Shown: positions 49,376 to 57,537 of the stretch, one piece after another
Numbering within the stretch: position 1 is the first letter of the stretch
Layout of the letters: each line of letters begins with the position of its first letter
Program-made: the position numbers and the translations under genes
Assembly: GCA_023447635.1 (NCBI GenBank)
Contig: JAEXNA010000162.1
Span: forward strand, 1 to 64,000
Length of the DNA: 64,000 nucleotides
DNA from: Vulcanimicrobiota bacterium
GTDB taxonomy: Bacteria > Vulcanimicrobiota > Xenobia > Xenobiales > JADMJV01
Direction of reading: 5' to 3'
Notes under the pieces: generated by a model
What the model saw: only the letters and a program-made list of their open reading frames with translations
What the model was told of the DNA's origin: nothing
Databases searched by the model: none

Positions 49376-50273
49376 GACGGCCGATCCCCTGCCCTAGCGG
49401 CAAGCGAGGTCCGCGTCGCAAGTTCGGCGCGGCCTCGCTCCAGAGGTAGCGGATGGCCCGGAACCGCTCGCCCTGGTAGGGCTCCAGCAGCTCCAGCATA
49501 CGGGCGTCAGATCCGGGGCGCTCCCCCGCCAGAACCGAGCAGACCAGCCCGGGGAGGCCGTAGTCTCCCAACGGCACGACGTCGCGCTCTCCCAGCACCT
49601 GGCCCCGGATAAGACTCCGAGTCCAGGGGCCGATGCGGGGGCAGCCCGAGAGGCGCTGCTCAATCTCCTCCGTCTTCCAATCCGGCTCCGGATGGAAGGC
49701 TAATCGTCGCGCGATCTCCTTGAGCGCCAGCGCTCTCTTGGCTTCGATCCCGCAAGAGGCTAGCTCCGCCATGCCCAGTCGAAACAGCCGCTCCGGGGAA
49801 GGCGCCGAAAACAGCCCCTCCCAACGCTCGCCGTATCTCCGGCAGAGTAGGCTCCAGTTTCCTACGGCCTCGCGCCAGGAGACCCGCTGGGCCAGCACGA
49901 CCTGGCATCCCCCCTCGTAGAGCCAGAACGCGCGAACCAGTCGCAGTCCCGGTTTGGCCCGTAGAAGCGGGCTGAGAGGATCGCCAGGGTCCAGCTGCCA
50001 GCCGGGGCGGTCGTCGAGACCAAACAGCGCCCTCGCGTGCTCCTCCCCTACCCTCCCGGCCGCAGGCCCCTCCACCTGTAACACCAGGCTGTCCTGGCCA
50101 CAGGCCAGAACCAGTCGGCAGAGCGTTCCCTCGATCCAGCGCAAGGTCCACCACCCGCGCTGATCGATCCGTCGGAAGGTGGGATCGTGGGGCCCCAGCG
50201 ACAGCAGCGCCAGGCTCTCGTTCGGATCGTACGGCCGCGGCCTAGGGAAGCGAAAGTTTCTTTTCTCGGACAT
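49362..50273 (-). CDS. HhH-GPD DNA glycosylase (AlkA-type)
   Basis: 303 aa. The helix-hairpin-helix plus Gly/Pro..Asp motif is GCPRIGPWTRSLIRG followed by the catalytic Asp in PLGDYGLPGL, as in AlkA-type 3-methyladenine glycosylases. The N-terminal domain (about 1-110) is diverged but AlkA-like in length. It removes alkylated bases from DNA. The 3' end overlaps ndh by 14 bp (convergent). Its start overlaps the end of the DUF885 gene by 32 nt, so the two are probably co-transcribed. Substrate specificity is uncertain. Confidence 0.85.
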   Translation of the reverse strand: MSEKRNFRFPRPRPYDPNESLALLSLGPHDPTFRRIDQRGWWTLRWIEGTLCRLVLACGQDSLVLQVEGPAAGRVGEEHARALFGLDDRPGWQLDPGDPLSPLLRAKPGLRLVRAFWLYEGGCQVVLAQRVSWREAVGNWSLLCRRYGERWEGLFSAPSPERLFRLGMAELASCGIEAKRALALKEIARRLAFHPEPDWKTEEIEQRLSGCPRIGPWTRSLIRGQVLGERDVVPLGDYGLPGLVCSVLAGERPGSDARMLELLEPYQGERFRAIRYLWSEAAPNLRRGPRLPLGQGIGRLNLP

Positions 50274-52029
50274 ACTCCTCGACCTGGACCCGCAGTTGAT
50301 CTAGCGGCACCGCTCCTTGCGTTAGCACTACGTCGTGAAACTCGCGCAAGTCGAAGCGGTCTCCCAACTCTTGCTGCGCCTGTCGGCGCAGGGCGCTGAT
50401 CTCGAGTTCGCCCATTTTGTAGGCCAGCGCCTGGCCGGGCCAGGCGATGTAGCGGTCGACCTCGTTGGTGACGTCGAGTTCCGAGCGGGGGCTGTTGGCA
50501 AGGAAGTAGCTGATCGCCTGGTCTCGACTCCAGCCCTTGGCGTGGATTCCGGTGTCGACGACCAGGCGGATCGCCCGCCAGATCTCGAAGGTGCATTTCC
50601 CGAACCGTTCATACGGTGTGGTATAGAGCCCCATCTCCTGGCCCAGGCTTTCCGCATAGAGTCCCCAGCCTTCCACAAAGACCGTGTAGTCTCCGAAGCC
50701 GTCCGAGTAGCGACGAAAATCGGGAAGCTCGGGAAGCTCTCCGGCCAGGGCGATCTGATGGTGATGGCCGGGCACCGATTCGTGCATAGAAAGCGCCGGG
50801 ATTTCGAACAGGGCGCGGGTCTCTGGCTGGTAAAGGTTGACGCAGTAGGTACCGGCCAGGTAGCCCGCGCCCGGCATGTAATACGCCGTCGTCGTCGCGG
50901 GCGCAATGTAGTCCGGAATCGGTTCGACGCCGTAAGGTTTGCGGGGAAGGGTCTTGAAGAACTCGGGCATCTTCCCGTCCACCCTTTTGCAGAAGGCGCG
51001 GTAGCGGCGCAAAAGTTCGTCCGGGTCGTCCAGATACTGGGAACGGTCCGTGCGCAGGTGGTCGAAGAACTGCTCCAGGGTTCCGGAGAAGGCGACTTCC
51101 TTACGGATCGCCTCCATCTCGGCCCGGATCCTGGCTACTTCCGCCAGCCCGATGCGGTGGATCTCGTCCGCGCTTTTGTCCGTGGTCGTGTAGCGGGCGA
51201 TGAGGAAGGCGTAGGCCTCGTCGCCGCCCGGCAGCCTTCCGATTCCAACCCGCTCCGGGGCAGCCGGCAGGTAGGTTGTCTGCAGGTAGTCGGCTAGACG
51301 AACGAAGGCAGGTCGGACCACCATCTTCAAGGCGCGATCGGCTCGCTTTTCGACCTCGGAGAAGCCGGGAGATTTCCGTAACTCGGGTTTAGCCTCTCGG
51401 AAGGGGGACAGGTAGGACGAGGTGGAGGGCGACTCGGCCTGCTTGACCTGCTCCTTGACCCCGGTCAAAAGGCGTTCGGCGACGATTTTAGGATGGACTC
51501 GTCCCCGTTTCACGGCTTCATCGAGCAAGGCGATTTCGCGGTCGGTCAGCTCTCCAAACGCTTCTAAACGCCGGGTCCAGAGCTCGAAGTCGTCGAGTTT
51601 TTCGAAGGTCAAAGAGTCGACCATGGTCGCCGTGGTGTGCAGACCGTCCCGCTGGTTCATGCTAAACAGGTCCAGCCCCAGCCGATAACGCTCGCGCTGC
51701 CAGCCCAGCTGCTGTTCAAAGAGGCGCTTGTTCAGCCTCTCCGCCTCGCTGAGCGAGGCGTTGGGGATCGCCGACAGCTCTTCGAGCGCCTTCTGATAGC
51801 GCTGGTCGTTGGCCCGACGGGCCGCCGGACTGCTGTCGGGCCAGAGTCGGCTGGAGGAGAAGCCCAGGTAGACCGCCATCGAGGGGTTGGATTCCATCAG
51901 AACCGACCATTCTCGCTGCATGACCGCGTCGAGCCGGGCGCCCGCCTCGGTGGGCTGGGCAAAGCAAGGAGGGGCGGTGTACAGAAGGAGGGCCAGGGCG
52001 GCAGAGCTCAGGGAGCGAGAGAGCGGCAT
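50242..52029 (-). CDS. DUF885 family exported protein, possible metallopeptidase
   Basis: 595 aa with a signal peptide (SSAALALLLYTAPPCFAQ). The family's HESVPGHHHQ motif is intact and resembles a zinc-binding site: HExxxGHH, with further acidic residues in VEGWGLYAESLGQEMGLY. DUF885 proteins are thought to be M32-like metallopeptidases, but the activity is not established. The protein is helical and acts in the periplasm or on the surface. It is divergent from the giant coiled-coil gene, with 112 bp between. Confidence 0.88.
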   Translation of the reverse strand: MPLSRSLSSAALALLLYTAPPCFAQPTEAGARLDAVMQREWSVLMESNPSMAVYLGFSSSRLWPDSSPAARRANDQRYQKALEELSAIPNASLSEAERLNKRLFEQQLGWQRERYRLGLDLFSMNQRDGLHTTATMVDSLTFEKLDDFELWTRRLEAFGELTDREIALLDEAVKRGRVHPKIVAERLLTGVKEQVKQAESPSTSSYLSPFREAKPELRKSPGFSEVEKRADRALKMVVRPAFVRLADYLQTTYLPAAPERVGIGRLPGGDEAYAFLIARYTTTDKSADEIHRIGLAEVARIRAEMEAIRKEVAFSGTLEQFFDHLRTDRSQYLDDPDELLRRYRAFCKRVDGKMPEFFKTLPRKPYGVEPIPDYIAPATTTAYYMPGAGYLAGTYCVNLYQPETRALFEIPALSMHESVPGHHHQIALAGELPELPDFRRYSDGFGDYTVFVEGWGLYAESLGQEMGLYTTPYERFGKCTFEIWRAIRLVVDTGIHAKGWSRDQAISYFLANSPRSELDVTNEVDRYIAWPGQALAYKMGELEISALRRQAQQELGDRFDLREFHDVVLTQGAVPLDQLRVQVEEYVREKKLSLP

Positions 52030-52140
52030 CGAGAGGGATTACCCGCCATTCTGGACGCAACCTTCCCTTTTCGTTGATTCGCCGCTCCGGGCCCACCATT
52101 CCTTGTCAAAATCGACGGGGAAACGAGAAGAGATCGGGCC

Positions 52141-55100
52141 ATGCTGTGGAAACGGATGCGGATGGAATCGGACATCCAGGCGAGTACCCCGGGGGGCGGA
52201 ACAGGCGCGGAGGCGGCAAGCTCTCGCGAACAGCTGCTGCGCGCCCAGGAGGCCGCCAGGAAGCTCACGGCCGATAACGAGAAGCTGCGCGAAGAGCTGC
52301 AGCGTCGCAGCGATCTGCTGGAGAAAAAGGACAGTGCTCACGCCGCCCAGGTTCGCCGGCTGGAAGCCGCCGAAACCAAGATCCGCGAGCTCGTGCGCAG
52401 CGAAGGCGAGGCCGACTACAAGAGTCGCACCCTTTCGGCCAAGGTCGCGGCTTCGGAAAAGGGCTTGGAAGAGGCGCTGTCTACCCGGCGCGCCCTGGAA
52501 AAGAAGCTGCAGAACGCGCAGCAGCAGATCAACGAGCTCTCCCTGCAGGTTCAGTCCCAGGGGGGACGGCTGGAAGAGCTGCGCACCGTGTCCGAGGCCC
52601 GCTCGCAGAGCGCCGACAGCCTGGACCAGCAAAATCGGGACCTCGAGGGCAAGCTGGCTCGCGCGGTGGGCAAGCTCGAGCTCTATCAAGGCAAGGTCCA
52701 GACCCTTCAGCGGCAGATCAGCGATCGCGAGACCGAACTGGTGCTGCTGCAGCAGAAGGGCGAGATCACGGCCAAAGAGCGCGACGTCGCTCTCAAAGAC
52801 CTCGAAGACACCCGCAAGCAAGGGCGGGGCTATCGCGAAGGGATGGCCGAACTCGAGCAAGCGCTGGTCGTCCAACGCCGCCAGCTGGCCGAGTCCGAGG
52901 ACGCTCTGGAGCGGACTCGGGCCACCCTGCAGCGCGCCGAAAGGTCGCGCCAGGAAGGCGGCGACGAACTGGCCTTGCTGCGCGAGGAGATCTCGACTCT
53001 GCGCGTCCAGCAAGAGGCTCGTCAGCTAGATCTGGATCTCGAGCGCGAAGAAAAGGCAGCTCTGCTCGAGCGCGTCGAACTTCTAGAGACGGAGCTGGCC
53101 GAAGAGTCGCAAACTCTCTCTGACCTGTTAGAGAACAAGACCCAGGAGTTAGAACGCCTGACCGCTCAGCTGGGCGAGGTCAAGATCAGCAGCGCCAGCG
53201 AACGCACCCTGGCCGACGCCCTGCGCAAAGAGCGGGAGTCGCTTTCCGCCGAGCTCGAGGAGCGCACCAATCAGCTCAAAGAGCTCAAAGCGTTCGCCGA
53301 GCGGGTCAAGCCGGCTTACGAAACGCTCAAGGAGCGCTTCGCCGAGGTGCAAGCCGAAGCCAAATCCCAGACCAACGAGCTCGAAGAGCTGCGCCTGCAG
53401 CTGTCGACCACTCGAAACGCCAGCAGCAGTCTCGACTCCCAGCATCGGGAGCTAGAGTCGCGCTGGAAATCGGTGCGGGCCGAACGCGACGAGCTCGAGC
53501 TGGTCAAGGTGCGCCTCGAGACCGAACTGGGCGAACTTGAAGAGTCGCGCGGTCGTCTGCGCGAGGAGCTGGAAGAGGCTAGTGAGGCCAACGGACGTCT
53601 GACCGACGAGCTGCTCGAGGAGCGACGCCAGAACCGCGCCGCTCGGGCCGAGCTTAGCGAGGCCCAAGAGCGGCTGGTCGGCTTAGAGACCGAGCGGGCG
53701 GCCGAGCTGACCCGGGCCGAAGGGTTAGAGCTGCGTCTGCAGGCCGAAAGCCGGCGCGGCGACGAGTCGGAAAAAGAGCTGGACCTTCGCAAGCGGCAGC
53801 TGGCCAAACTGGTCGAAGACCTCAAGGCTCAGCAGCAGGTGGCCGTCAAGTCGCAGAGCAACGTCAAAGAGCTACTCAAACAGCGCACCCAGCTGCTGGA
53901 ACACAAAAAGCAGCTCGAGATGCTACTTTCGGCCGGCGGAGAGGCGACCGCAGCCGCCAAGGGCCAGTTGAATCTGCTGGAGTCAGAGAAGGAAGCGCTG
54001 GAGATGGCTCTGGCCGCCCTCCAGGCCGAGTTCGACGAGAGCCTGCTCGAGCGCGACCAAAAACTAGAGGCGCTGCAGACCCGACTCGACGACGAGACCG
54101 CCCAGGCAGCCCGCAAGCTGGAATCGATCGAACGTAAGCTCAGCGAGGAACAGACCCGCTCTCAGGCCGATCAGGAGACCCTGGAAGCTCGCATGGAGAG
54201 CGAGATTGCCGAGCGCGAGGTGCGCGAAGCCGACCTTCAGGCGGAGCTTGCCGACCGCGACGAGCGGCTGGGGGACCTGCAGATCGAGCTAGAAGAGGAG
54301 ATCGCGGCCGGCGAAGAGCGTCTGGCCGATCTTCGCCGCAAACACGAGGCCGAGCTGGTCGAACGCGAAGAGCGGATGGCCGAGCTGGAACGCAGCGCCG
54401 GTGCCGAGACCAGCGAGCTGGAAGAGCGCTTGCGCGACCTGGAACGCGAGCTGGGCGAGGCGGTGGAAGAGCACGCCAGGACCCTGGAAGAGCAAGACCT
54501 GGAACGCGAAGATGCGCTGCGCCGTGAGACCGAGCTGCAGCAGACCATCGAGGAGTTGACCGAAGACCGGCTGGAACTCGAGGAGCGGTTCGCCGAGGTT
54601 CAGACAGCCGAAGCGCGACTCGCCGATCAGGTCAGCGGCCTGCAGAGCGAACTCGACGAGTTGCGAGCCAAGCGAGACGCTCTGCAAGAAGAGCTGAGCG
54701 TCGAGCGCGAACAGAGGGGACAGCTGGACCAGGAGCTGACCTATCATAAAGCCGAGGGCGAAAGCCTTCAGGACGCTGCCCTGCAGCTGCAGGCCGAGAT
54801 CGAGACGCTGGAGTCCGAGCTGCGGGCTCGCCAGGAAGAGTCCAGCTATCAGATCGCTCAGCGGGTCGAACTGGCGGCTTCGGTCGAGGTGCTCGAAGGA
54901 CGGGTTCGCGAACTGGAAGCCCTGCTCGATCGCTCGCAGCGCGAGGCCGTCGGCCTACGCGAGTACCTGGAGAAGCTTCAGAAGGTCTCTAAAGAGCGTC
55001 TGGAGCAGGCCAAGACGGCGCTTTCCACCCGCGAGCAGCAGATCAACCGGCTGCGCGAGGCCGTCGCCACCCGAAGCAAGCAGGCCGCAGCGGTCGAGTC

Positions 55101-57441
55101 CAAGCTCGAGCGGACGCGAATGGCCGAAAGCGCTCTGCGCGGAGCGCTGGTCGACCTTCGTCATATCCTCATGGAGAAAGAGGAGATGATCGAGGAGCTC
55201 GAGTGGCATCTGGGTCTGGTCTATGAGGCCACGGAACAGTCGCAGAACGATCTGGAAACCCGAACCGAAGAGCTGGACGGCGCTCGCGAGCGGTTGAAGA
55301 CCCTGATCTTCCAGCTCGAAGAGAAGCGCGCTGAAGGTAAGGAGCTGGCCGCTAACCTGACTCGGACCGAGACGGAGCGGGAAGCGGCGCAGAATGAGCT
55401 GCTCGAACTCCGGGCCCAGCATCAGCAGGCCGTGGGGGAACTCGAAAGCGAGCGGCGGGTGCTGCTTCACGCCAACGAGCGGTTCGAGCGGGTGACGGGT
55501 CAGCTGCAGCGGGCTCAGGCCGACCTGGTCGACGAGCAGGAGCGGTCGGCCCGTCTGGGTGCCCAGCTGACCGATGCTCTCGAAGATCGCAATCGCAGCG
55601 TCGTGCGTCTGCGCGACCTGCAGCAGGAGTTCCAGAACTGGCGCGACGCTCAGCAGGCCAGCGCCACGGCTGGCGACGAGAGCGCCGAGGCCTTGGCTCG
55701 CAGCCTGCACCGCGAAAGCGAGCTGACCCGAGAGCTGGACTCGCTTCGTCGCGAGCTGCAGGAGGCTCGCGAGGCGCAGCAGGAGCGAGCCGTTCTCGAA
55801 CTCGAGGCCGAGGCGAAGATCGCCGAACTTCAGGCAGCTCTGAGCGCTGCCGAAGGCAACCTGGAACAGGCCTCTCGAGCCGAAGATCTTCAGCGTCAGC
55901 GGCTGGAAGAGAGTCACGGCGAGGCCGCCCAGGCCAGCGAGCGAGAGCTCGAAGAGATGCGCCGCGAGCTCCTCGAGGCCGAATCTGCCCGCGACGATAT
56001 GCTGGTCGAGCTCGACGAACTGCGCGAAGCGCTCTACGCCGCCGAGTCCGAACGCGACGATCACCAGCGCGAACTCGAAGAGCAGCTGACCCGGGTCGCC
56101 TCGCTGGAAGAGCAGCTGCAACAGTCCGATCAGCACGGCGAAGCTCAGGTCCAGACCCAGGGCGCCCTGCAGATCGAACTCGAAGAACTGCGGGCTCGTC
56201 TGGCCGAGCTGGGCAGCACTCCTGTCGATGTCAGTCGGTTCGAAGAAGAGCTTCTGCGCGGTTTCGAGCTGGGGTCCGACCTGGTCGCGGCCCAGCTCGA
56301 GTTCCTGGCGGCCGAGGAGCGCAAGACCGAACTGGCCCTGCGGATGGAGAAAGCGATCAATCTCGAGGCGCTCAACCCGCTGGTCGAAGAGCTGCGCAGC
56401 GCCGACAAGGTTCTCAAAGAGCGTCAGTCCGAGTTCGAAGCGCTGGAGAGCGGTTGGAACGAATTCCACGGCGCGCTCGACGATACGTCTCAGCTACTCC
56501 TGCTGAAGTTCACTGGCTTGATCGAGTATGAAATGCGGGAAGCGCGTCAGGCCGCCATGCGCGTCAGCGAGCTCAGCGTGCAGGCCGCCAAGGCCGAAGC
56601 GGGCTTCCGGGCTCGCTACGACAGCCTGGAGAAACAGCTCGACGACAAAGATCTGCTGACCGGCGAACTGGAAGAAGAGCTCTCCCAGCAGGCCACCCGG
56701 GTAGCTGAACTCGAGGAGCAGCTGGCGCTGGTGGAAGGCGGAGAGTCCGCTTCTTCGCCCTCACCCAGCTTCGATGAAGCCGCCTGGCGGGAAGTTGCCG
56801 AGCTGCGCCAGCAGCTGCAGGACAAGACGGAGCTGATCGAGCTGTATCGTCGCGAGCATCAGTCCGAGCCGCATCCCAGTAGCCTCGAAGATCAGCTTCA
56901 GCAGCTAGGGGAACGTTACGCGCAAGGACGCGAGCAGATCGCCGAGATGTTGCAGACTATCGCCGAGCGCGACGAGCATCTGGCCGAACTCGAACGAGAT
57001 GTCGCGGGCACCTCGATTTTCCACGGGACTCTGCTTTCGGGCTCGAAGCTGGTGCAAGACCTGGGTCTGGTGACCCCCAACCCCGCCGAAGACGAACATC
57101 TCCAGGAGATCAGCGCCGAACTCGAGCGATCTCGCGCCAACCTCAACGAGAAGAAGCTCGCTTTCGAGCGTCTGCAGATCGAGCAGAAAGACGACGAAGC
57201 CATCCTCGCTTCCAAGCGGACGGCGTTCGCGCATCTGGGGGCGAACGCGGACGGAGCCAGGGAGCGGCTTCAGCTCGAGATCGTGGTCCTGATCAATCAG
57301 CTGGCAGGACGAGAAGAAGAGCTCCATCGTCTTTTCCGAGAGCTCGACGACGAAGAGACGGGCGGGCATCGTACGGCCGAAGATATGCCCGCCGTAGACG
57401 CCTCACGGGTCAAGGAGTTCAGCGACTCGTCCGAGGGATAG
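52141..57441 (+). CDS. Giant coiled-coil protein, 1766 aa
   Basis: ATG 52141, preceded by AGAAGAG. Residues from about 25 to 1640 are nearly continuous heptad-repeat coiled coil, rich in Glu, Leu, Arg, Gln and Ala with few breaks. There is no Walker A, ABC signature, signal peptide or membrane segment, so it is not SMC, MukB or Rad50. Breaks occur near the Ser/Pro linker SASSPSPSFDEAAW (about residue 1540) and in the C-terminal DVAGTSIFHGTLLSGSKLVQ (about 1620-1640). A final helical piece then includes SKRTAFAHLGANADGARERL. If it were one continuous helix it would be about 260 nm long (1766 residues at 0.15 nm). I do not recognise a family; cytoskeletal or scaffold roles are plausible. A bidirectional terminator follows. 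Confidence 0.88.
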   Translation: MLWKRMRMESDIQASTPGGGTGAEAASSREQLLRAQEAARKLTADNEKLREELQRRSDLLEKKDSAHAAQVRRLEAAETKIRELVRSEGEADYKSRTLSAKVAASEKGLEEALSTRRALEKKLQNAQQQINELSLQVQSQGGRLEELRTVSEARSQSADSLDQQNRDLEGKLARAVGKLELYQGKVQTLQRQISDRETELVLLQQKGEITAKERDVALKDLEDTRKQGRGYREGMAELEQALVVQRRQLAESEDALERTRATLQRAERSRQEGGDELALLREEISTLRVQQEARQLDLDLEREEKAALLERVELLETELAEESQTLSDLLENKTQELERLTAQLGEVKISSASERTLADALRKERESLSAELEERTNQLKELKAFAERVKPAYETLKERFAEVQAEAKSQTNELEELRLQLSTTRNASSSLDSQHRELESRWKSVRAERDELELVKVRLETELGELEESRGRLREELEEASEANGRLTDELLEERRQNRAARAELSEAQERLVGLETERAAELTRAEGLELRLQAESRRGDESEKELDLRKRQLAKLVEDLKAQQQVAVKSQSNVKELLKQRTQLLEHKKQLEMLLSAGGEATAAAKGQLNLLESEKEALEMALAALQAEFDESLLERDQKLEALQTRLDDETAQAARKLESIERKLSEEQTRSQADQETLEARMESEIAEREVREADLQAELADRDERLGDLQIELEEEIAAGEERLADLRRKHEAELVEREERMAELERSAGAETSELEERLRDLERELGEAVEEHARTLEEQDLEREDALRRETELQQTIEELTEDRLELEERFAEVQTAEARLADQVSGLQSELDELRAKRDALQEELSVEREQRGQLDQELTYHKAEGESLQDAALQLQAEIETLESELRARQEESSYQIAQRVELAASVEVLEGRVRELEALLDRSQREAVGLREYLEKLQKVSKERLEQAKTALSTREQQINRLREAVATRSKQAAAVESKLERTRMAESALRGALVDLRHILMEKEEMIEELEWHLGLVYEATEQSQNDLETRTEELDGARERLKTLIFQLEEKRAEGKELAANLTRTETEREAAQNELLELRAQHQQAVGELESERRVLLHANERFERVTGQLQRAQADLVDEQERSARLGAQLTDALEDRNRSVVRLRDLQQEFQNWRDAQQASATAGDESAEALARSLHRESELTRELDSLRRELQEAREAQQERAVLELEAEAKIAELQAALSAAEGNLEQASRAEDLQRQRLEESHGEAAQASERELEEMRRELLEAESARDDMLVELDELREALYAAESERDDHQRELEEQLTRVASLEEQLQQSDQHGEAQVQTQGALQIELEELRARLAELGSTPVDVSRFEEELLRGFELGSDLVAAQLEFLAAEERKTELALRMEKAINLEALNPLVEELRSADKVLKERQSEFEALESGWNEFHGALDDTSQLLLLKFTGLIEYEMREARQAAMRVSELSVQAAKAEAGFRARYDSLEKQLDDKDLLTGELEEELSQQATRVAELEEQLALVEGGESASSPSPSFDEAAWREVAELRQQLQDKTELIELYRREHQSEPHPSSLEDQLQQLGERYAQGREQIAEMLQTIAERDEHLAELERDVAGTSIFHGTLLSGSKLVQDLGLVTPNPAEDEHLQEISAELERSRANLNEKKLAFERLQIEQKDDEAILASKRTAFAHLGANADGARERLQLEIVVLINQLAGREEELHRLFRELDDEETGGHRTAEDMPAVDASRVKEFSDSSEG

Positions 57442-57479
57442 GACCCGTTGGGCCAACGCGGGCTCATCGCCTCGAGAGC

Positions 57480-57514
57480 AAAAAAAGCCCCCGTTTTCGC
57501 GGGGGCTTTTTTTT
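57480..57514. terminator. Bidirectional intrinsic terminator
   Basis: A7GCCCCCG at 57480-57493 pairs with CGGGGGCT8 at 57500-57514 around a short T-rich loop. The poly-A arm makes it work on both strands, ending the coiled-coil gene (plus) and topoisomerase gene (minus). The topoisomerase stop is at 57538. Confidence 0.92.
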
Positions 57515-57537
57515 GCTGGCAGGCGTCCTGGGGAACG

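Noticed and set aside
54955..56469. 504-codon Leu/Phe-rich minus-strand ORF
   Set aside because: Antisense shadow of the Glu/Leu-rich coiled-coil gene; the CTC/GAG codons read backwards as Leu/Glu-like repeats.
52141..57441. SMC/MukB/Rad50-like ATPase
   Set aside because: No Walker A, Walker B or signature motif at either end of the protein.
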